The notes under the pieces were generated by a model. The model ran no database searches, was not told the origin of the DNA, and saw only the letters and a list, made by a program, of their open reading frames with translations. This document shows positions 8,533-16,689 of a DNA stretch of 64,000 bases, in pieces (position 1 is the first letter of the stretch; every line of letters starts with the position of its first letter). The translations under genes and the position numbers were made by a program. The stretch is from assembly GCA_963825505.1 (NCBI GenBank), contig CAWGTL010000008.1, positions 62,001 through 126,000 of the forward strand, written 5' to 3'. The stretch comes from JBBQSN01 sp963825505. Its GTDB lineage: Bacteria; Actinomycetota; Actinomycetes; Actinomycetales; CAWJMD01.

Positions 8533-9617
8533 CACGCAGCCGGTTCCGGCGACGCCGCGCCGTCGGATGCGCGCAGCAGCACGGTCTCCAGGCAGAACCC
8601 CGGCCCCATCGCCATCAGCACCCCGTGCGTCCGGGCGGGGGGCGCGTGGTCGCGCAGGGTGTCCTCGAGCACGTGCAGGACCGACGCGGACGACAGGTTG
8701 CCGATCCGGTCCAGCGAGGCCCAGGTGACGCCGAGCGCCTCGCGCGGCACCTCGAGCGCGGTGGCGAGGGCCTCGAGCACCTTCGGGCCGCCGGGGTGGG
8801 CCACCCACCACGCCACGTCGTCCCGGGTGAGGGCGCTCTCGGCGAGGAACCGGTCGACGTCGTCGCCCACGTGGCTGCGGACCAGCTCGGGCACCTCGAC
8901 GCCGAGCACGACCTTGAGGCCGCCGGAACCGACGTCCCAGCCCATCGCCCGCTGCGTGCCGGGGTAGAGGCGGCTCCGGCTCGCGAGCACCTCCGGCCCG
9001 GCGTCGCCCCGGTCGGCGCCGGTCATCACGACCGCCGCGGCCCCGTCGCCGAACAGGCCGGTGGCCACCAGGTTCGCCGGCGAGGTGTCGTCACGCTGCA
9101 GGGTGAGGCTGCACAGCTCCACCGCCAGCAGCACCGCGACGTGCCCGGGGTGCCCGACGAGGTGGTCGTGCAGCCGGGCGACGCCGGCCGCCCCGGCCAC
9201 GCAGCCGAGCCCGAACAGCGGGACGCGGCGGACGTCCTCCCGCATCCCGACCGCTGCGGCGACGCGGGCGTCGATCGACGGCACTGCCAGCCCGGTGACG
9301 GTCGTGGACATCACGACGTCGACGTCCTGGGGGGTGAGGCCGGCGTCGGCCAGGGCCAGGAGCAGCGCCTCGGACGCGAGATCGACCGCGACCCGGAGGA
9401 ACTCGTCGTTGGCCTTGCCGAAGTCGTCGAGGGACGCGTACCGCTCCAGCGGCAGAGCGAGGTGCCGGGTGCTGACACCCGCGTTGGCGTGCAGCCGCTG
9501 CAGCGCCCCCACCTGGTGCCCCGTGACCCCGATCGTGGACGCCAACGCGGCCGTGATGTCGGCCTGGTCGTACCGGTGGCGGGGCAGGGTGCCGCGGACG
9601 GCGGCGATGCGGGTCAC
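8532..9617 (-). CDS. Type III polyketide synthase (chalcone/alkylresorcinol synthase-like)
   Basis: 361 aa homodimeric ketosynthase. The Cys-His-Asn catalytic triad is visible: Cys139 in FGLGCVAGAAG, His274 in WWVAHPGGPKV and Asn307 in RIGNLSSASV. It would condense malonyl-CoA on an acyl-CoA starter; with SrsB- and SrsC-like neighbours an alkylresorcinol or alkylpyrone product is likely. GTG start at 9617 with an AGGAG Shine-Dalgarno about 9 nt upstream. First gene of the six-gene minus-strand operon, all but one junction overlapping by 1-4 nt. Confidence 0.92.
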   Translation of the reverse strand: MTRIAAVRGTLPRHRYDQADITAALASTIGVTGHQVGALQRLHANAGVSTRHLALPLERYASLDDFGKANDEFLRVAVDLASEALLLALADAGLTPQDVDVVMSTTVTGLAVPSIDARVAAAVGMREDVRRVPLFGLGCVAGAAGVARLHDHLVGHPGHVAVLLAVELCSLTLQRDDTSPANLVATGLFGDGAAAVVMTGADRGDAGPEVLASRSRLYPGTQRAMGWDVGSGGLKVVLGVEVPELVRSHVGDDVDRFLAESALTRDDVAWWVAHPGGPKVLEALATALEVPREALGVTWASLDRIGNLSSASVLHVLEDTLRDHAPPARTHGVLMAMGPGFCLETVLLRASDGAASPEPAA

Positions 9618-9650
9618 CTGCGGCTCCTGTCGGTCGTGCTCGGCCTCTGC

Positions 9651-9660
9651 ACCCTAACCT
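9651..9660. promoter_or_regulatory. Overlapping divergent -10 boxes between polyketide synthase and UbiA genes
   Basis: On the minus strand TAGGGT (9656-9651) can serve the polyketide synthase operon; on the plus strand TAACCT (9655-9660) ends 6 nt before the UbiA GTG at 9667, the leaderless geometry. The two boxes share bases 9655-9656, and the whole divergent intergenic region is only 49 bp. Confidence 0.45.
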
Positions 9661-9666
9661 CGCCCC

Positions 9667-10497
9667 GTGACCGCCACCACCGGCGCCCGGGCGTCGCTGC
9701 CGCTCGCCCTCCTCGGCTCCTGCCACCCGGGCCCGACCGCGGCCGTCACCGGGCTCACCGCTCTGCTCGCGGTCTCGGGCGGCACCGGCTGGTCCCGGGG
9801 GCTGCTCGTCGTGGCGGCGGTGCTGGCCGGCCAGCTCTCGATCGGCTGGGCCAACGACCTGCTGGACGCCGACCGCGACCGCGCGTCCGGGCGCTCCGAC
9901 AAGCCGGTCGCTGCGGGCGCCGTCCGGCCCGGCGTCCTGCGCGTCGCGATCGGCGTGGCGCTGGTCGCGTGCGTGGCGCTGTCCCTGGCCTGCGGCGTCG
10001 TGGCCGGTCTCGTGCACCTGGTGGGCGTCGCCATGGGGTGGGCGCACGACCTCGGGGCCAAGCGCACCGTCCTGTCGCCGCTGCCCTACGCCGTCGCCTT
10101 CGCCGCGCTACCGGCCTTCGTCGGCCTGGCCGGTCCGGACGGGCTCCCGCCCGCGTGGGTGCTCGGGTGCGGCGCGGTGCTCGGCGTCGCGGCGCACCTG
10201 CTGAACGCGCTGCCCGATCTCGCCGACGACGTCGCCACCGGCGTGGTGGGGCTGCCGCAGCGGCTCGGCGCCACCTGGGTGCGGGTGCTCGCCCCGGTGC
10301 TGCTCCTGGCCGGGACGGTGCTCGCGGTGGTGCGCCCTGGCGAGCCAGGGCCGGTCCCGTGGTGGGCGTGGGCGGCGCTCGCGCTGGGCGCAGCGCTGGC
10401 CGCCGTGGCGGGGTCGCGCACCGGGCGGGTGCCCTTCGCGGCGGCCGTCGCCGTCGCGCTCGTGTGCGTGGTCCTGCTGGTCGTCCGCTCGGCGTGA
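9667..10497 (+). CDS. UbiA family prenyltransferase
   Basis: 276 aa, about eight to nine transmembrane helices. First Asp-rich motif NDLLDADRDRASGRSDKPVA (about residues 60-79) and second motif NALPDLADDVATG (about 180-192) bind Mg2+-prenyl diphosphate; the enzyme would transfer a prenyl group to an aromatic or alcohol acceptor in the membrane. Divergent from the type III synthase operon, which supplies a possible aromatic acceptor, and from idi, which balances the prenyl donor. Leaderless GTG start fits the promoter at 9655. Confidence 0.87.
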   Translation: MTATTGARASLPLALLGSCHPGPTAAVTGLTALLAVSGGTGWSRGLLVVAAVLAGQLSIGWANDLLDADRDRASGRSDKPVAAGAVRPGVLRVAIGVALVACVALSLACGVVAGLVHLVGVAMGWAHDLGAKRTVLSPLPYAVAFAALPAFVGLAGPDGLPPAWVLGCGAVLGVAAHLLNALPDLADDVATGVVGLPQRLGATWVRVLAPVLLLAGTVLAVVRPGEPGPVPWWAWAALALGAALAAVAGSRTGRVPFAAAVAVALVCVVLLVVRSA

Positions 10498-10583
10498 CGG
10501 TCGACACGTCGTCCCGAGTGGCCGGACCACCGGGGGACGCGTAGGAAGGAGGCAGAACGAGTCCCCGAGCGAAAGGCATCGCC

Positions 10584-11054
10584 ATGGCCCAGGTCCAGGA
10601 GTCCGTCGACGTCGACGTCCCCGTCCGCACCGCGTACGACCAGTGGACGCAGTTCGAGAGCTTCCCCCACTTCATGGAGGGGGTCGAGTCGATCACGCAG
10701 GTCGACGACACCCACAACCACTGGGTGACGAAGGTCGGTGGCGTGGAGCGCGAGTTCGACACCGAGATCACCGAGCAGACGCCGGACGAGCGCATCGCCT
10801 GGCACAGCATCGGTGGCGAGACCAAGCACGCCGGCGTGGTGACCTTCCACCGGATCAGCGACACCACGAGCCGCGTGATGATCCAGATCGACTGGGAGCC
10901 CGAGGGTCTGGTCGAGAAGGCCGGCGCCGCCATCGGCGCCGACGACCACCGGGTCAAGGCCGACGCCAAGCGCTTCAAGGAGTTCGTCGAGAGCCGCGGC
11001 ACCGAGACCGGTGCCTGGCGCGGCGAGGTCGACGCCCCGCCGCAGAACGGCTGA
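10584..11054 (+). CDS. SRPBCC family (cyclase/dehydrase-like) protein
   Basis: 156 aa helix-grip START/Bet v 1 fold protein. Typical opening QESVDVDVPVRTAYDQWTQF and FPHFMEGVESI, then ERIAWHS and a long C-terminal helix RFKEFVESR. Members bind hydrophobic ligands or act as aromatase/cyclase; this short single-domain form is common in actinobacteria with unknown ligand. It follows the UbiA gene by 86 nt on the same strand, so a link to the polyketide/prenyl pathway is possible but unproven. GAAAGG precedes the ATG at 10584. Confidence 0.82.
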   Translation: MAQVQESVDVDVPVRTAYDQWTQFESFPHFMEGVESITQVDDTHNHWVTKVGGVEREFDTEITEQTPDERIAWHSIGGETKHAGVVTFHRISDTTSRVMIQIDWEPEGLVEKAGAAIGADDHRVKADAKRFKEFVESRGTETGAWRGEVDAPPQNG

Positions 11055-11062
11055 CGCACGAC

Positions 11063-11767
11063 GTGGACGAGGCGCCCGGGCACGCACCGAGACTGGTGCT
11101 GACCCGGGCGCCTCGACGTCCGCAGGGCGTCGTCCTGCTCCTGCACGGGGGAGGGGGCGGGTCGCAGACGCAGGCGGTCGGCGCCACCCAGCCGTCCGTG
11201 CTCCGGATGTGGTCGACCGCGGCCGCCGTGGTGCGCGCGGGTCGTGGGCACCTGGTGGTGGCGCGGCTCCTGAACGCGACCCGCGGCTGGGGATCCGACG
11301 CCGGTCCGGTGCGCGACGTCCACTGGGCGTTGGACCGTCTCGGCGAGCGGTTCGGCGGGCTGCCCACCGCCCTGGTCGGGCACTCCCTCGGTGGCAGGGC
11401 GGCCCTCGTGGCGTCCGATCGTGACGAGGTGCGCTCCGCCGTCGCCCTGGCGGCGTGGACGGTGCCGGGCGACGCCCGGCGGGTGCGCGAGCGGCAGCTG
11501 CTCTTCGTGCACGGGACGACCGATCGGGTCGCGCCCCTGGCGCGGGCGGAGGCGGTCGCCCGCGACCTCGAGGCGGCCAACGAGGTGTTCTTCGTCCGGC
11601 TGGACGGCGCCGGCCACGCCTTGCTGCGCGAGGCCTGGCAGGTCGACGCGCTGGCGGCGGACTTCGCACGCTCGACCTTGCTCCGCGTGCCCCCTCGGCT
11701 GGCGTCGACCCGCCGCGCGCTGCACGGTGCTTCATCCGGCGAGCGCGACGCGGAGGTGGAGCGGTGA
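11063..11767 (+). CDS. Alpha/beta hydrolase
   Basis: 234 aa cytoplasmic hydrolase. Oxyanion region LLLHGGGGG, nucleophile elbow GHSLGG (Ser at about residue 113), candidate acid Asp in HGTTDRVAP and catalytic His in DGAGHALL. GTG start at 11063, 8 nt after the SRPBCC stop; the reading frame extends upstream only as antisense-like sequence inside the SRPBCC gene. Substrate unknown. Its stop and the next ATG share one base (TGATG), so the pair is coupled. Confidence 0.85.
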   Translation: MDEAPGHAPRLVLTRAPRRPQGVVLLLHGGGGGSQTQAVGATQPSVLRMWSTAAAVVRAGRGHLVVARLLNATRGWGSDAGPVRDVHWALDRLGERFGGLPTALVGHSLGGRAALVASDRDEVRSAVALAAWTVPGDARRVRERQLLFVHGTTDRVAPLARAEAVARDLEAANEVFFVRLDGAGHALLREAWQVDALAADFARSTLLRVPPRLASTRRALHGASSGERDAEVER

Positions 11768-12210
11768 TGGCACCACGGGACCGGGAGCGGGCGGCCGCCG
11801 ACGAGGACCTGCCGAGCACGTTGCGGCGGAGCAAGGCCTACGCACGCAGGACGTGGTCGGCCGCCCACGACGCGGCGGTCGAGCAGTACGGCGAGGGCGA
11901 GCGCGCGCAGCGCACCGCCTGGGCGGCCCTCAAGCACACGCACGAGAAGGTCGGCGACCACTGGGAGCAGAAGGAGGGCGGTCGCCGCGGTCCCTCCGAC
12001 GAGCAGGCCGCCGAGGGCGGCGCCGCCACCGACCTCGGCACGGCCGGCGGCGTCGACACGGCGGCGACCAAGGAGCACCTCCTCGGCATCGCACGACGGC
12101 TCGACGTGCGCGGCCGCTCGCGGATGACCAAGGCCGAGCTGGTCGAGGCGGTGGCGCGCGCCAACGACCGCGCCACCGCCGGAAGCCGCGAGCGCGACCA
12201 GGACCGCTGA
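11767..12210 (+). CDS. ChaB-like/Rho N-terminal domain protein
   Basis: 147 aa. Residues ~12-75 match the ChaB pattern (LPSTLRRSKAYARRTWSAAH ... RTAWAALKHTHEKVGDHWE), and residues ~100-137 form a Rho-N/SAP-like helical domain (TKEHLLGIARRLDVRGRSRM then KAELVEAV). The combination occurs in small actinobacterial proteins that may bind nucleic acid; function is not established. Ends in a charged Arg/Asp tail. Coupled to the upstream hydrolase. Confidence 0.8.
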   Translation: MAPRDRERAAADEDLPSTLRRSKAYARRTWSAAHDAAVEQYGEGERAQRTAWAALKHTHEKVGDHWEQKEGGRRGPSDEQAAEGGAATDLGTAGGVDTAATKEHLLGIARRLDVRGRSRMTKAELVEAVARANDRATAGSRERDQDR

Positions 12211-12257
12211 GCGCGTCGCGAGCGGCGTGCGCGCCCCGCCCGTGGTTCGCTGGTGAC

Positions 12258-13034
12258 GTGCCAGCACCCGAGCCGGGACCACTCGGCCTGCCGCCCACCT
12301 GCGAGGCCTGCCTCTTCGACCTCGACGGTGTCCTCACCGACACCGCCAGCGTCCACACCCGGGCGTGGACCACCACCTTCGACGCCTTCCTGCGCGAGCG
12401 GGCCGAGGCGACGGGTGAGCCGTTCACCCCGTTCGACCCGCACGAGGACTACCTCGCGTACGTCGACGGCCGACCTCGCCAGGACGGCGTGCGCGAGTTC
12501 CTGCGCAGCCGTGGCATCGAGCTACCTGAGGGCGGCCCGGACGACGCCGCCGACCAGGACACCGTCTGGGGCGTGGGCAACCGCAAGAACGTCGAGTTCC
12601 AGCGGACCCTGCGCGAGGACGGCGTCACGGTGTTCGAGGGCTCGCGGCGGTACCTCGCTGCGGCGCGCGAGGCCGGGCTCGGCATCGCGGTGGTGTCGTC
12701 GAGCGCCAACACGGCCGACGTCCTGGAGCTGACCGGCCTCGCGCAGTTCGTGCAGCACCGCGTCGACGGCGTGACGCTGCGCGAGGAAGGCATCAGGGGC
12801 AAACCTGCGCCGGACTCGTTCCTGCGGGCAGCAGAGCTGCTCGGCGTGCTGCCCGCCGCGGCGGCCGTGTTCGAGGACGCCATCTCCGGGGTGCAGGCCG
12901 GCCGCGCCGGCGACTTCGGTTGCGTCGTGGGCGTCGACCGCGCCGGCCACGCGGACGCCCTGCGCCGCGGCGGCGCCGACGTCGTCGTCGAGGACCTGGC
13001 AGACCTGCTCGTGAGCGAGCGGAGCGTGCCGTGA
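12258..13034 (+). CDS. Beta-phosphoglucomutase-like HAD hydrolase
   Basis: 258 aa HAD-IA enzyme. Motif I FDLDGVLTDTASVHTRAW (nucleophile Asp21, acid/base Asp23), motif II VVSSSANT, motif III Lys of GKPAPDSF and motif IV FEDAISGVQAG. The T/V-H-x-x-AW stretch after motif I is typical of beta-phosphoglucomutases, which convert beta-glucose 1-phosphate to glucose 6-phosphate. Its stop overlaps the GH65 start (GTGA); such pairs couple phosphorolysis of an alpha-glucoside to glycolysis. GTG start at 12258 puts motif I at the usual distance from the N-terminus. Confidence 0.87.
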   Translation: MPAPEPGPLGLPPTCEACLFDLDGVLTDTASVHTRAWTTTFDAFLRERAEATGEPFTPFDPHEDYLAYVDGRPRQDGVREFLRSRGIELPEGGPDDAADQDTVWGVGNRKNVEFQRTLREDGVTVFEGSRRYLAAAREAGLGIAVVSSSANTADVLELTGLAQFVQHRVDGVTLREEGIRGKPAPDSFLRAAELLGVLPAAAAVFEDAISGVQAGRAGDFGCVVGVDRAGHADALRRGGADVVVEDLADLLVSERSVP

Positions 13035-15391
13035 TCGCGGGTGAGATCTTCCCGGTCGAGCCGTGGCAGCTGCGCGAGACGCGGCTGGACCTGAAGCTGC
13101 TCGCCGAGTCCGAGTCGCTGTTCGCCCTCTCCAACGGCCACATCGGCCTGCGCGGCAACCTCGACGAGGGCGAGCCCTACGGGCTCCCGGGCACCTACCT
13201 CGGGTCGTTCTACGAGACCCGCCCGCTGCCGTACGCCGAGGCCGGCTTCGGCTACCCCGAGGACGGGCAGTCCGTCGTCGACGTCACGAACGGCAAGATC
13301 CTGCGGCTGCTCGTCGACGACGAGCCGTTCGACGTGCGGTACGGCGAGCTGATCGAGCACGAGCGCGTCCTCGACCTGCGCGCCGGCACATTGCGCCGCT
13401 CCCTGCGCTGGCGCTCGCCCGCCGGTCGGCTGGTCGACGTCGAGAGCACCCGTCTGGTGTCGTTCGACCACCGCAGCGTCGCGGCGCTGGAGTACGTCGT
13501 GCGCGCCGTCGACGAGACCACCCGCGTCACGATCCAGTCCGAGCTCGTCGCCAACGAGGACCAGCCGCCGCAGAGCAAGGACCCGCGGGTGGCCGCCGCG
13601 ATGGCCGAGGTCCTGGAGGCGGTCCACCACGAGCACTCCGAGCGGGGGGCGCTCCTCGTGCACCGCACCCGTCGCAGCGACCTGATGATGGCGGCCGGGA
13701 TGGCCCACACCATCGAGGCCTCCGGACGGATGGCGGTGGAGACCGACTCGGGTGAGGACTGGGCCCGCACCACGGTGACCACCGAGCTCCAGCCCGGGCA
13801 GAAGGTGCGGGTGCTCAAGTACCTCGCCTACGGCTGGTCGAGCCTGCGCTCCCGCCCCGCCCTCCGCGACCAGGTCGCGGCTGCCCTGACCTCGGCGAGG
13901 TACACCGGCTGGGACGGGCTGCTGGACGACCAGCGCGCGTACCTCGAGGCCTTCTGGGACAGCGCCGACGTGGAGGTCGAGGGCGACCCCGACATCCAGC
14001 AGGCGGTGCGGTTCGCGCTCTTCCACGTGCTGCAGGCCAGCGCCCGCACCGAGCGCCGTGCCATCGCCGGCAAGGGACTCACCGGCCCCGGTTACGACGG
14101 CCACGCGTTCTGGGACACCGAGACGTTCGTCCTGCCCGTCCTCACCTACACCCTGCCGCACGCCGCCGCCGACGCCCTGCGCTGGCGCGCCTCGACGCTG
14201 AACCTGGCGAAGGAGCGCGCAGCGCAGCTCGACCTGGAGGGGGCGTCCTTCCCCTGGCGCACCATCCGCGGGCAGGAGTGCTCTGCGTACTGGCCGGCGG
14301 GGACCGCCGCGTGGCACGTGAACGCCGACGTCGCAGCGGCTTTCGAGCGCTACCGGCTCGTCACCGGTGACCACGACCTCGAGGCCGAGTGCGGCCTGCG
14401 CGTGCTGGTCGAGACGGCGCGTCTGTGGATCTCGCTGGGTCACCACGACCGGCACGGCATCTGGCACATCGACGGCGTCACCGGTCCGGACGAGTACACC
14501 GCGGTCGTGCGCGACAACGTGTTCACCAACCTGATGGCGGCGCACAACCTCGGTTCCGCCGCGGCCGCGTGCGAGCGCCGGCAGGACCAGGCCGCCGACC
14601 TGGGCGTCGACCACGAGGAGATGGCCCGGTGGCGCGACGCCGCGGCCGCGGTGCACGTGCCGTACGACGAGGAGCTCGGGGTGCACGAGCAGTCGGCCGG
14701 GTTCACCACGTTGCAGGAATGGGACTTCCACCACAACGCGCAGTACCCGCTGCTGCTCAACGAGCCCTACGTCCGGCTGTACCCGGCGCAGGTGATCAAG
14801 CAGGCCGACCTCGTCCTCGCGATGCAGATGCAGGGCCACCTGTTCACGCCGGAGCAGAAGGCGCGCAACGTCGACTACTACGAGCGCCGCACCGTGCGCG
14901 ACTCGTCGCTGTCGGCGTGCACGCAGGCGGTGATGTGCGCCGAGGTCGGTCACCTGCAGCTCGCGCACGACTACGCGTACGAGGCCGCGATGGTCGACCT
15001 GCGCGACCTGCACCACAACACCAAGGACGGCCTGCACATGGCCTCGCTGGCCGGCACCTGGACCGCCTTGGTCCAGGGGTTCGGTGGTCTGCGCGACGAC
15101 GAGGGCGTCCTGGCCCTCGACCCGGCGCTACCCAGCAGCATCGCCCGGCTGCGCTTCCGGTTGCGCTGGCGCGACATGCGGCTGACCGTCGACGTCACGC
15201 ACGACGACGTCACCTACACGCTCCGGGACGGGTCGGACGCGGTGCTCGAGCTGCAGCACGCCGGCGAGGTGCTGGAGGTGGGTACCGACGCCCCCGTCAC
15301 GGTCCAGCTGCGCACGCGGCGACCGCTGATGCCCACCCCCGAGCAGCCGCCGGGCCGGCGACCGGCGAGCCGGGCGCCGTCAGGATCCTGA
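13031..15391 (+). CDS. Glycoside hydrolase family 65 phosphorylase
   Basis: 786 aa, full length for GH65. N-terminal beta-sandwich (to ~residue 270), then the (alpha/alpha)6 catalytic domain with Glu488 in GVTGPDEYTAVV as general acid, and a small C-terminal beta domain. GH65 inverting phosphorylases split trehalose, maltose, kojibiose, nigerose or glucosyl-rhamnose into beta-glucose 1-phosphate plus the acceptor, which the coupled beta-phosphoglucomutase uses. Because the neighbouring regulon is for L-rhamnose, a glucosyl-rhamnose substrate is worth considering; trehalose or maltose is the more common default. GTG start overlaps the HAD stop. Confidence 0.9.
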   Translation: MIAGEIFPVEPWQLRETRLDLKLLAESESLFALSNGHIGLRGNLDEGEPYGLPGTYLGSFYETRPLPYAEAGFGYPEDGQSVVDVTNGKILRLLVDDEPFDVRYGELIEHERVLDLRAGTLRRSLRWRSPAGRLVDVESTRLVSFDHRSVAALEYVVRAVDETTRVTIQSELVANEDQPPQSKDPRVAAAMAEVLEAVHHEHSERGALLVHRTRRSDLMMAAGMAHTIEASGRMAVETDSGEDWARTTVTTELQPGQKVRVLKYLAYGWSSLRSRPALRDQVAAALTSARYTGWDGLLDDQRAYLEAFWDSADVEVEGDPDIQQAVRFALFHVLQASARTERRAIAGKGLTGPGYDGHAFWDTETFVLPVLTYTLPHAAADALRWRASTLNLAKERAAQLDLEGASFPWRTIRGQECSAYWPAGTAAWHVNADVAAAFERYRLVTGDHDLEAECGLRVLVETARLWISLGHHDRHGIWHIDGVTGPDEYTAVVRDNVFTNLMAAHNLGSAAAACERRQDQAADLGVDHEEMARWRDAAAAVHVPYDEELGVHEQSAGFTTLQEWDFHHNAQYPLLLNEPYVRLYPAQVIKQADLVLAMQMQGHLFTPEQKARNVDYYERRTVRDSSLSACTQAVMCAEVGHLQLAHDYAYEAAMVDLRDLHHNTKDGLHMASLAGTWTALVQGFGGLRDDEGVLALDPALPSSIARLRFRLRWRDMRLTVDVTHDDVTYTLRDGSDAVLELQHAGEVLEVGTDAPVTVQLRTRRPLMPTPEQPPGRRPASRAPSGS

Positions 15392-15395
15392 CGGG

Positions 15396-16478
15396 TCAAG
15401 CCATCTCGGCGGAGCCGCCGGCCGCCGACGCGGCTGCGACGACCTGGCCGCCGGACGAGCGCCGGACCACCAGCTCGGGTCTGAACTGGACCTGCCGGTG
15501 CGTGACGCCACGGCCGGCGTCCTGCGCTGCGATCTGCTCGTGCAGGAGCTGGGCGCCGGTACGGCCGAGGTCGTCCCGCGGTTGGCGCACGGAGGTCAGC
15601 GGCACGGCGGCCGAGGCGGCGAAGTCGATGTCGTCGTAGCCCACCAGCGCGACGTCCTCCGGCACCCGCAACCCGTGCCGAAGCAGCCCCTGGAGGAGGC
15701 CGATGGCGACCAGGTCGTTGGCGGCGAACAGGGCGGTGGGGCGCATCCGGGACGGCATCGACACCAGCTCGTCGGCGAAGGAGCGACCCGCCTCGGTCGT
15801 GAGGTCGGCGACCGACGCCGCCAGCAGCCGGGCGTCGGTGGCACCAGCCGCACGGGCGGACTCGACGGCGTCCTCGGCACCGCGCCGGCGGTCGCGCACC
15901 TGGCGCAGCGTGGACGGACCACCCACGAAGGCGACGTTGCGGTGCCCGAGCTCGAGCAGGTGCTCTGCCGCCAGGCGCCCGCCGGTGACGTCGTCGACGG
16001 TGACCGACGAGAACGGGCTGCCGTCGGGGAACCGGTCGAGGAACACGACCGGGATGTGCAGGCGGGTCAGCCGCTCGAGGGGGAGCGGGTCCTCGCTGCA
16101 GGGGGCGATGAGCACCCCGCGCACCCGCGTCTCCTCGAACAGCTCGAGGTACCGCCGCTCACGCCGCGGGTCGCCCGCGCTGTTGCCGAGCAGGACCACG
16201 CCGCCGGCGGCGTCGACCTCGTCCTCCACGCCGCGCGCGACGTCGGCGAAGAACGGGTTGGCGGCGTCGATGACGACCAGGCCGATCGCCCGGCCACGAC
16301 CGGCTCGCAGCTGGCGGGCGGACTCGTTGCGGACGAAGCCCAGCCGGTCGATCACCGCCTGGACGCGCTCGAGCGTCTCGGGAGCGACCGACTCCGGCCG
16401 GTTGAGCACGTTCGACACGGTGCCCACGGAGACGCCTGCGGCGTGCGCCACGTCCTTGATGCCGATCCGCTGACCCAC
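15396..16478 (-). CDS. LacI family transcriptional regulator
   Basis: 360 aa. N-terminal LacI HTH GIKDVAHAAGVSVGTVSNVL (about residues 5-24) plus hinge helix, then a periplasmic-binding-protein-like effector domain (VIDAANPFFADVARGVEDE). Two in-frame GTGs are possible; 16478 is preferred because GAGGAGGT lies 5-12 nt upstream, and the other GTG (16493) overlaps that site. Convergent with GH65 (4-nt gap) and divergent from the binding-protein gene. Two operators at 16551 and 16625 in the divergent region suggest that it represses the rhamnoside operon and itself. Confidence 0.9.
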   Translation of the reverse strand: MGQRIGIKDVAHAAGVSVGTVSNVLNRPESVAPETLERVQAVIDRLGFVRNESARQLRAGRGRAIGLVVIDAANPFFADVARGVEDEVDAAGGVVLLGNSAGDPRRERRYLELFEETRVRGVLIAPCSEDPLPLERLTRLHIPVVFLDRFPDGSPFSSVTVDDVTGGRLAAEHLLELGHRNVAFVGGPSTLRQVRDRRRGAEDAVESARAAGATDARLLAASVADLTTEAGRSFADELVSMPSRMRPTALFAANDLVAIGLLQGLLRHGLRVPEDVALVGYDDIDFAASAAVPLTSVRQPRDDLGRTGAQLLHEQIAAQDAGRGVTHRQVQFRPELVVRRSSGGQVVAAASAAGGSAEMA

Positions 16479-16550
16479 TGCGCACCTCCTCACCCGACGT
16501 GGACCCGAGATGGTCGTCCGGGCTCCGCGCCATCATGCACCAGACACCCG

Positions 16551-16562
16551 TGAACCGTTTCA
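16551..16562. promoter_or_regulatory. Candidate LacI-family operator O2
   Basis: TGAACCGTTTCA, an imperfect palindrome around a central CG, matching the core of the stronger site at 16625. It lies 73 nt upstream of the regulator start and upstream of the transporter promoter, suggesting autoregulation or looping. Confidence 0.55.
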
Positions 16563-16587
16563 GCGCCACCCCGGCAGATAGACGCTC

Positions 16588-16616
16588 TTGACGACCGAGT
16601 GGGACTGGATTACTGT
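16588..16616 (+). promoter_or_regulatory. Sigma70-type promoter of the rhamnoside operon
   Basis: TTGACG (16588-16593) and TACTGT (16611-16616) are separated by 17 nt. Predicted transcription start near 16623, immediately before the operator at 16625, so a bound repressor would cover the start point. Confidence 0.6.
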
Positions 16617-16624
16617 GCCGCCAC

Positions 16625-16644
16625 GCGTTGAAACGATTCAACGC
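16625..16644. promoter_or_regulatory. LacI-family operator O1
   Basis: GCGTTGAAACGATTCAACGC is a 20-bp palindrome with mismatches only at the two positions flanking the central CG. Central CpG and AA/TT steps are typical for LacI/CcpA-family sites. It sits directly downstream of the -10 box. Confidence 0.7.
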
Positions 16645-16689
16645 CGAGACCGGCGGCAGCGCCGCCCCCGAGTCCCGGAGGACCCCACG

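Noticed and set aside
12449..15037. 862-codon minus-strand open frame across the HAD and GH65 genes
   Set aside because: Antisense shadow of GC-rich coding DNA; the translation is His/Arg/Val/Asp-rich with no domain, while the plus strand encodes a full GH65 enzyme.
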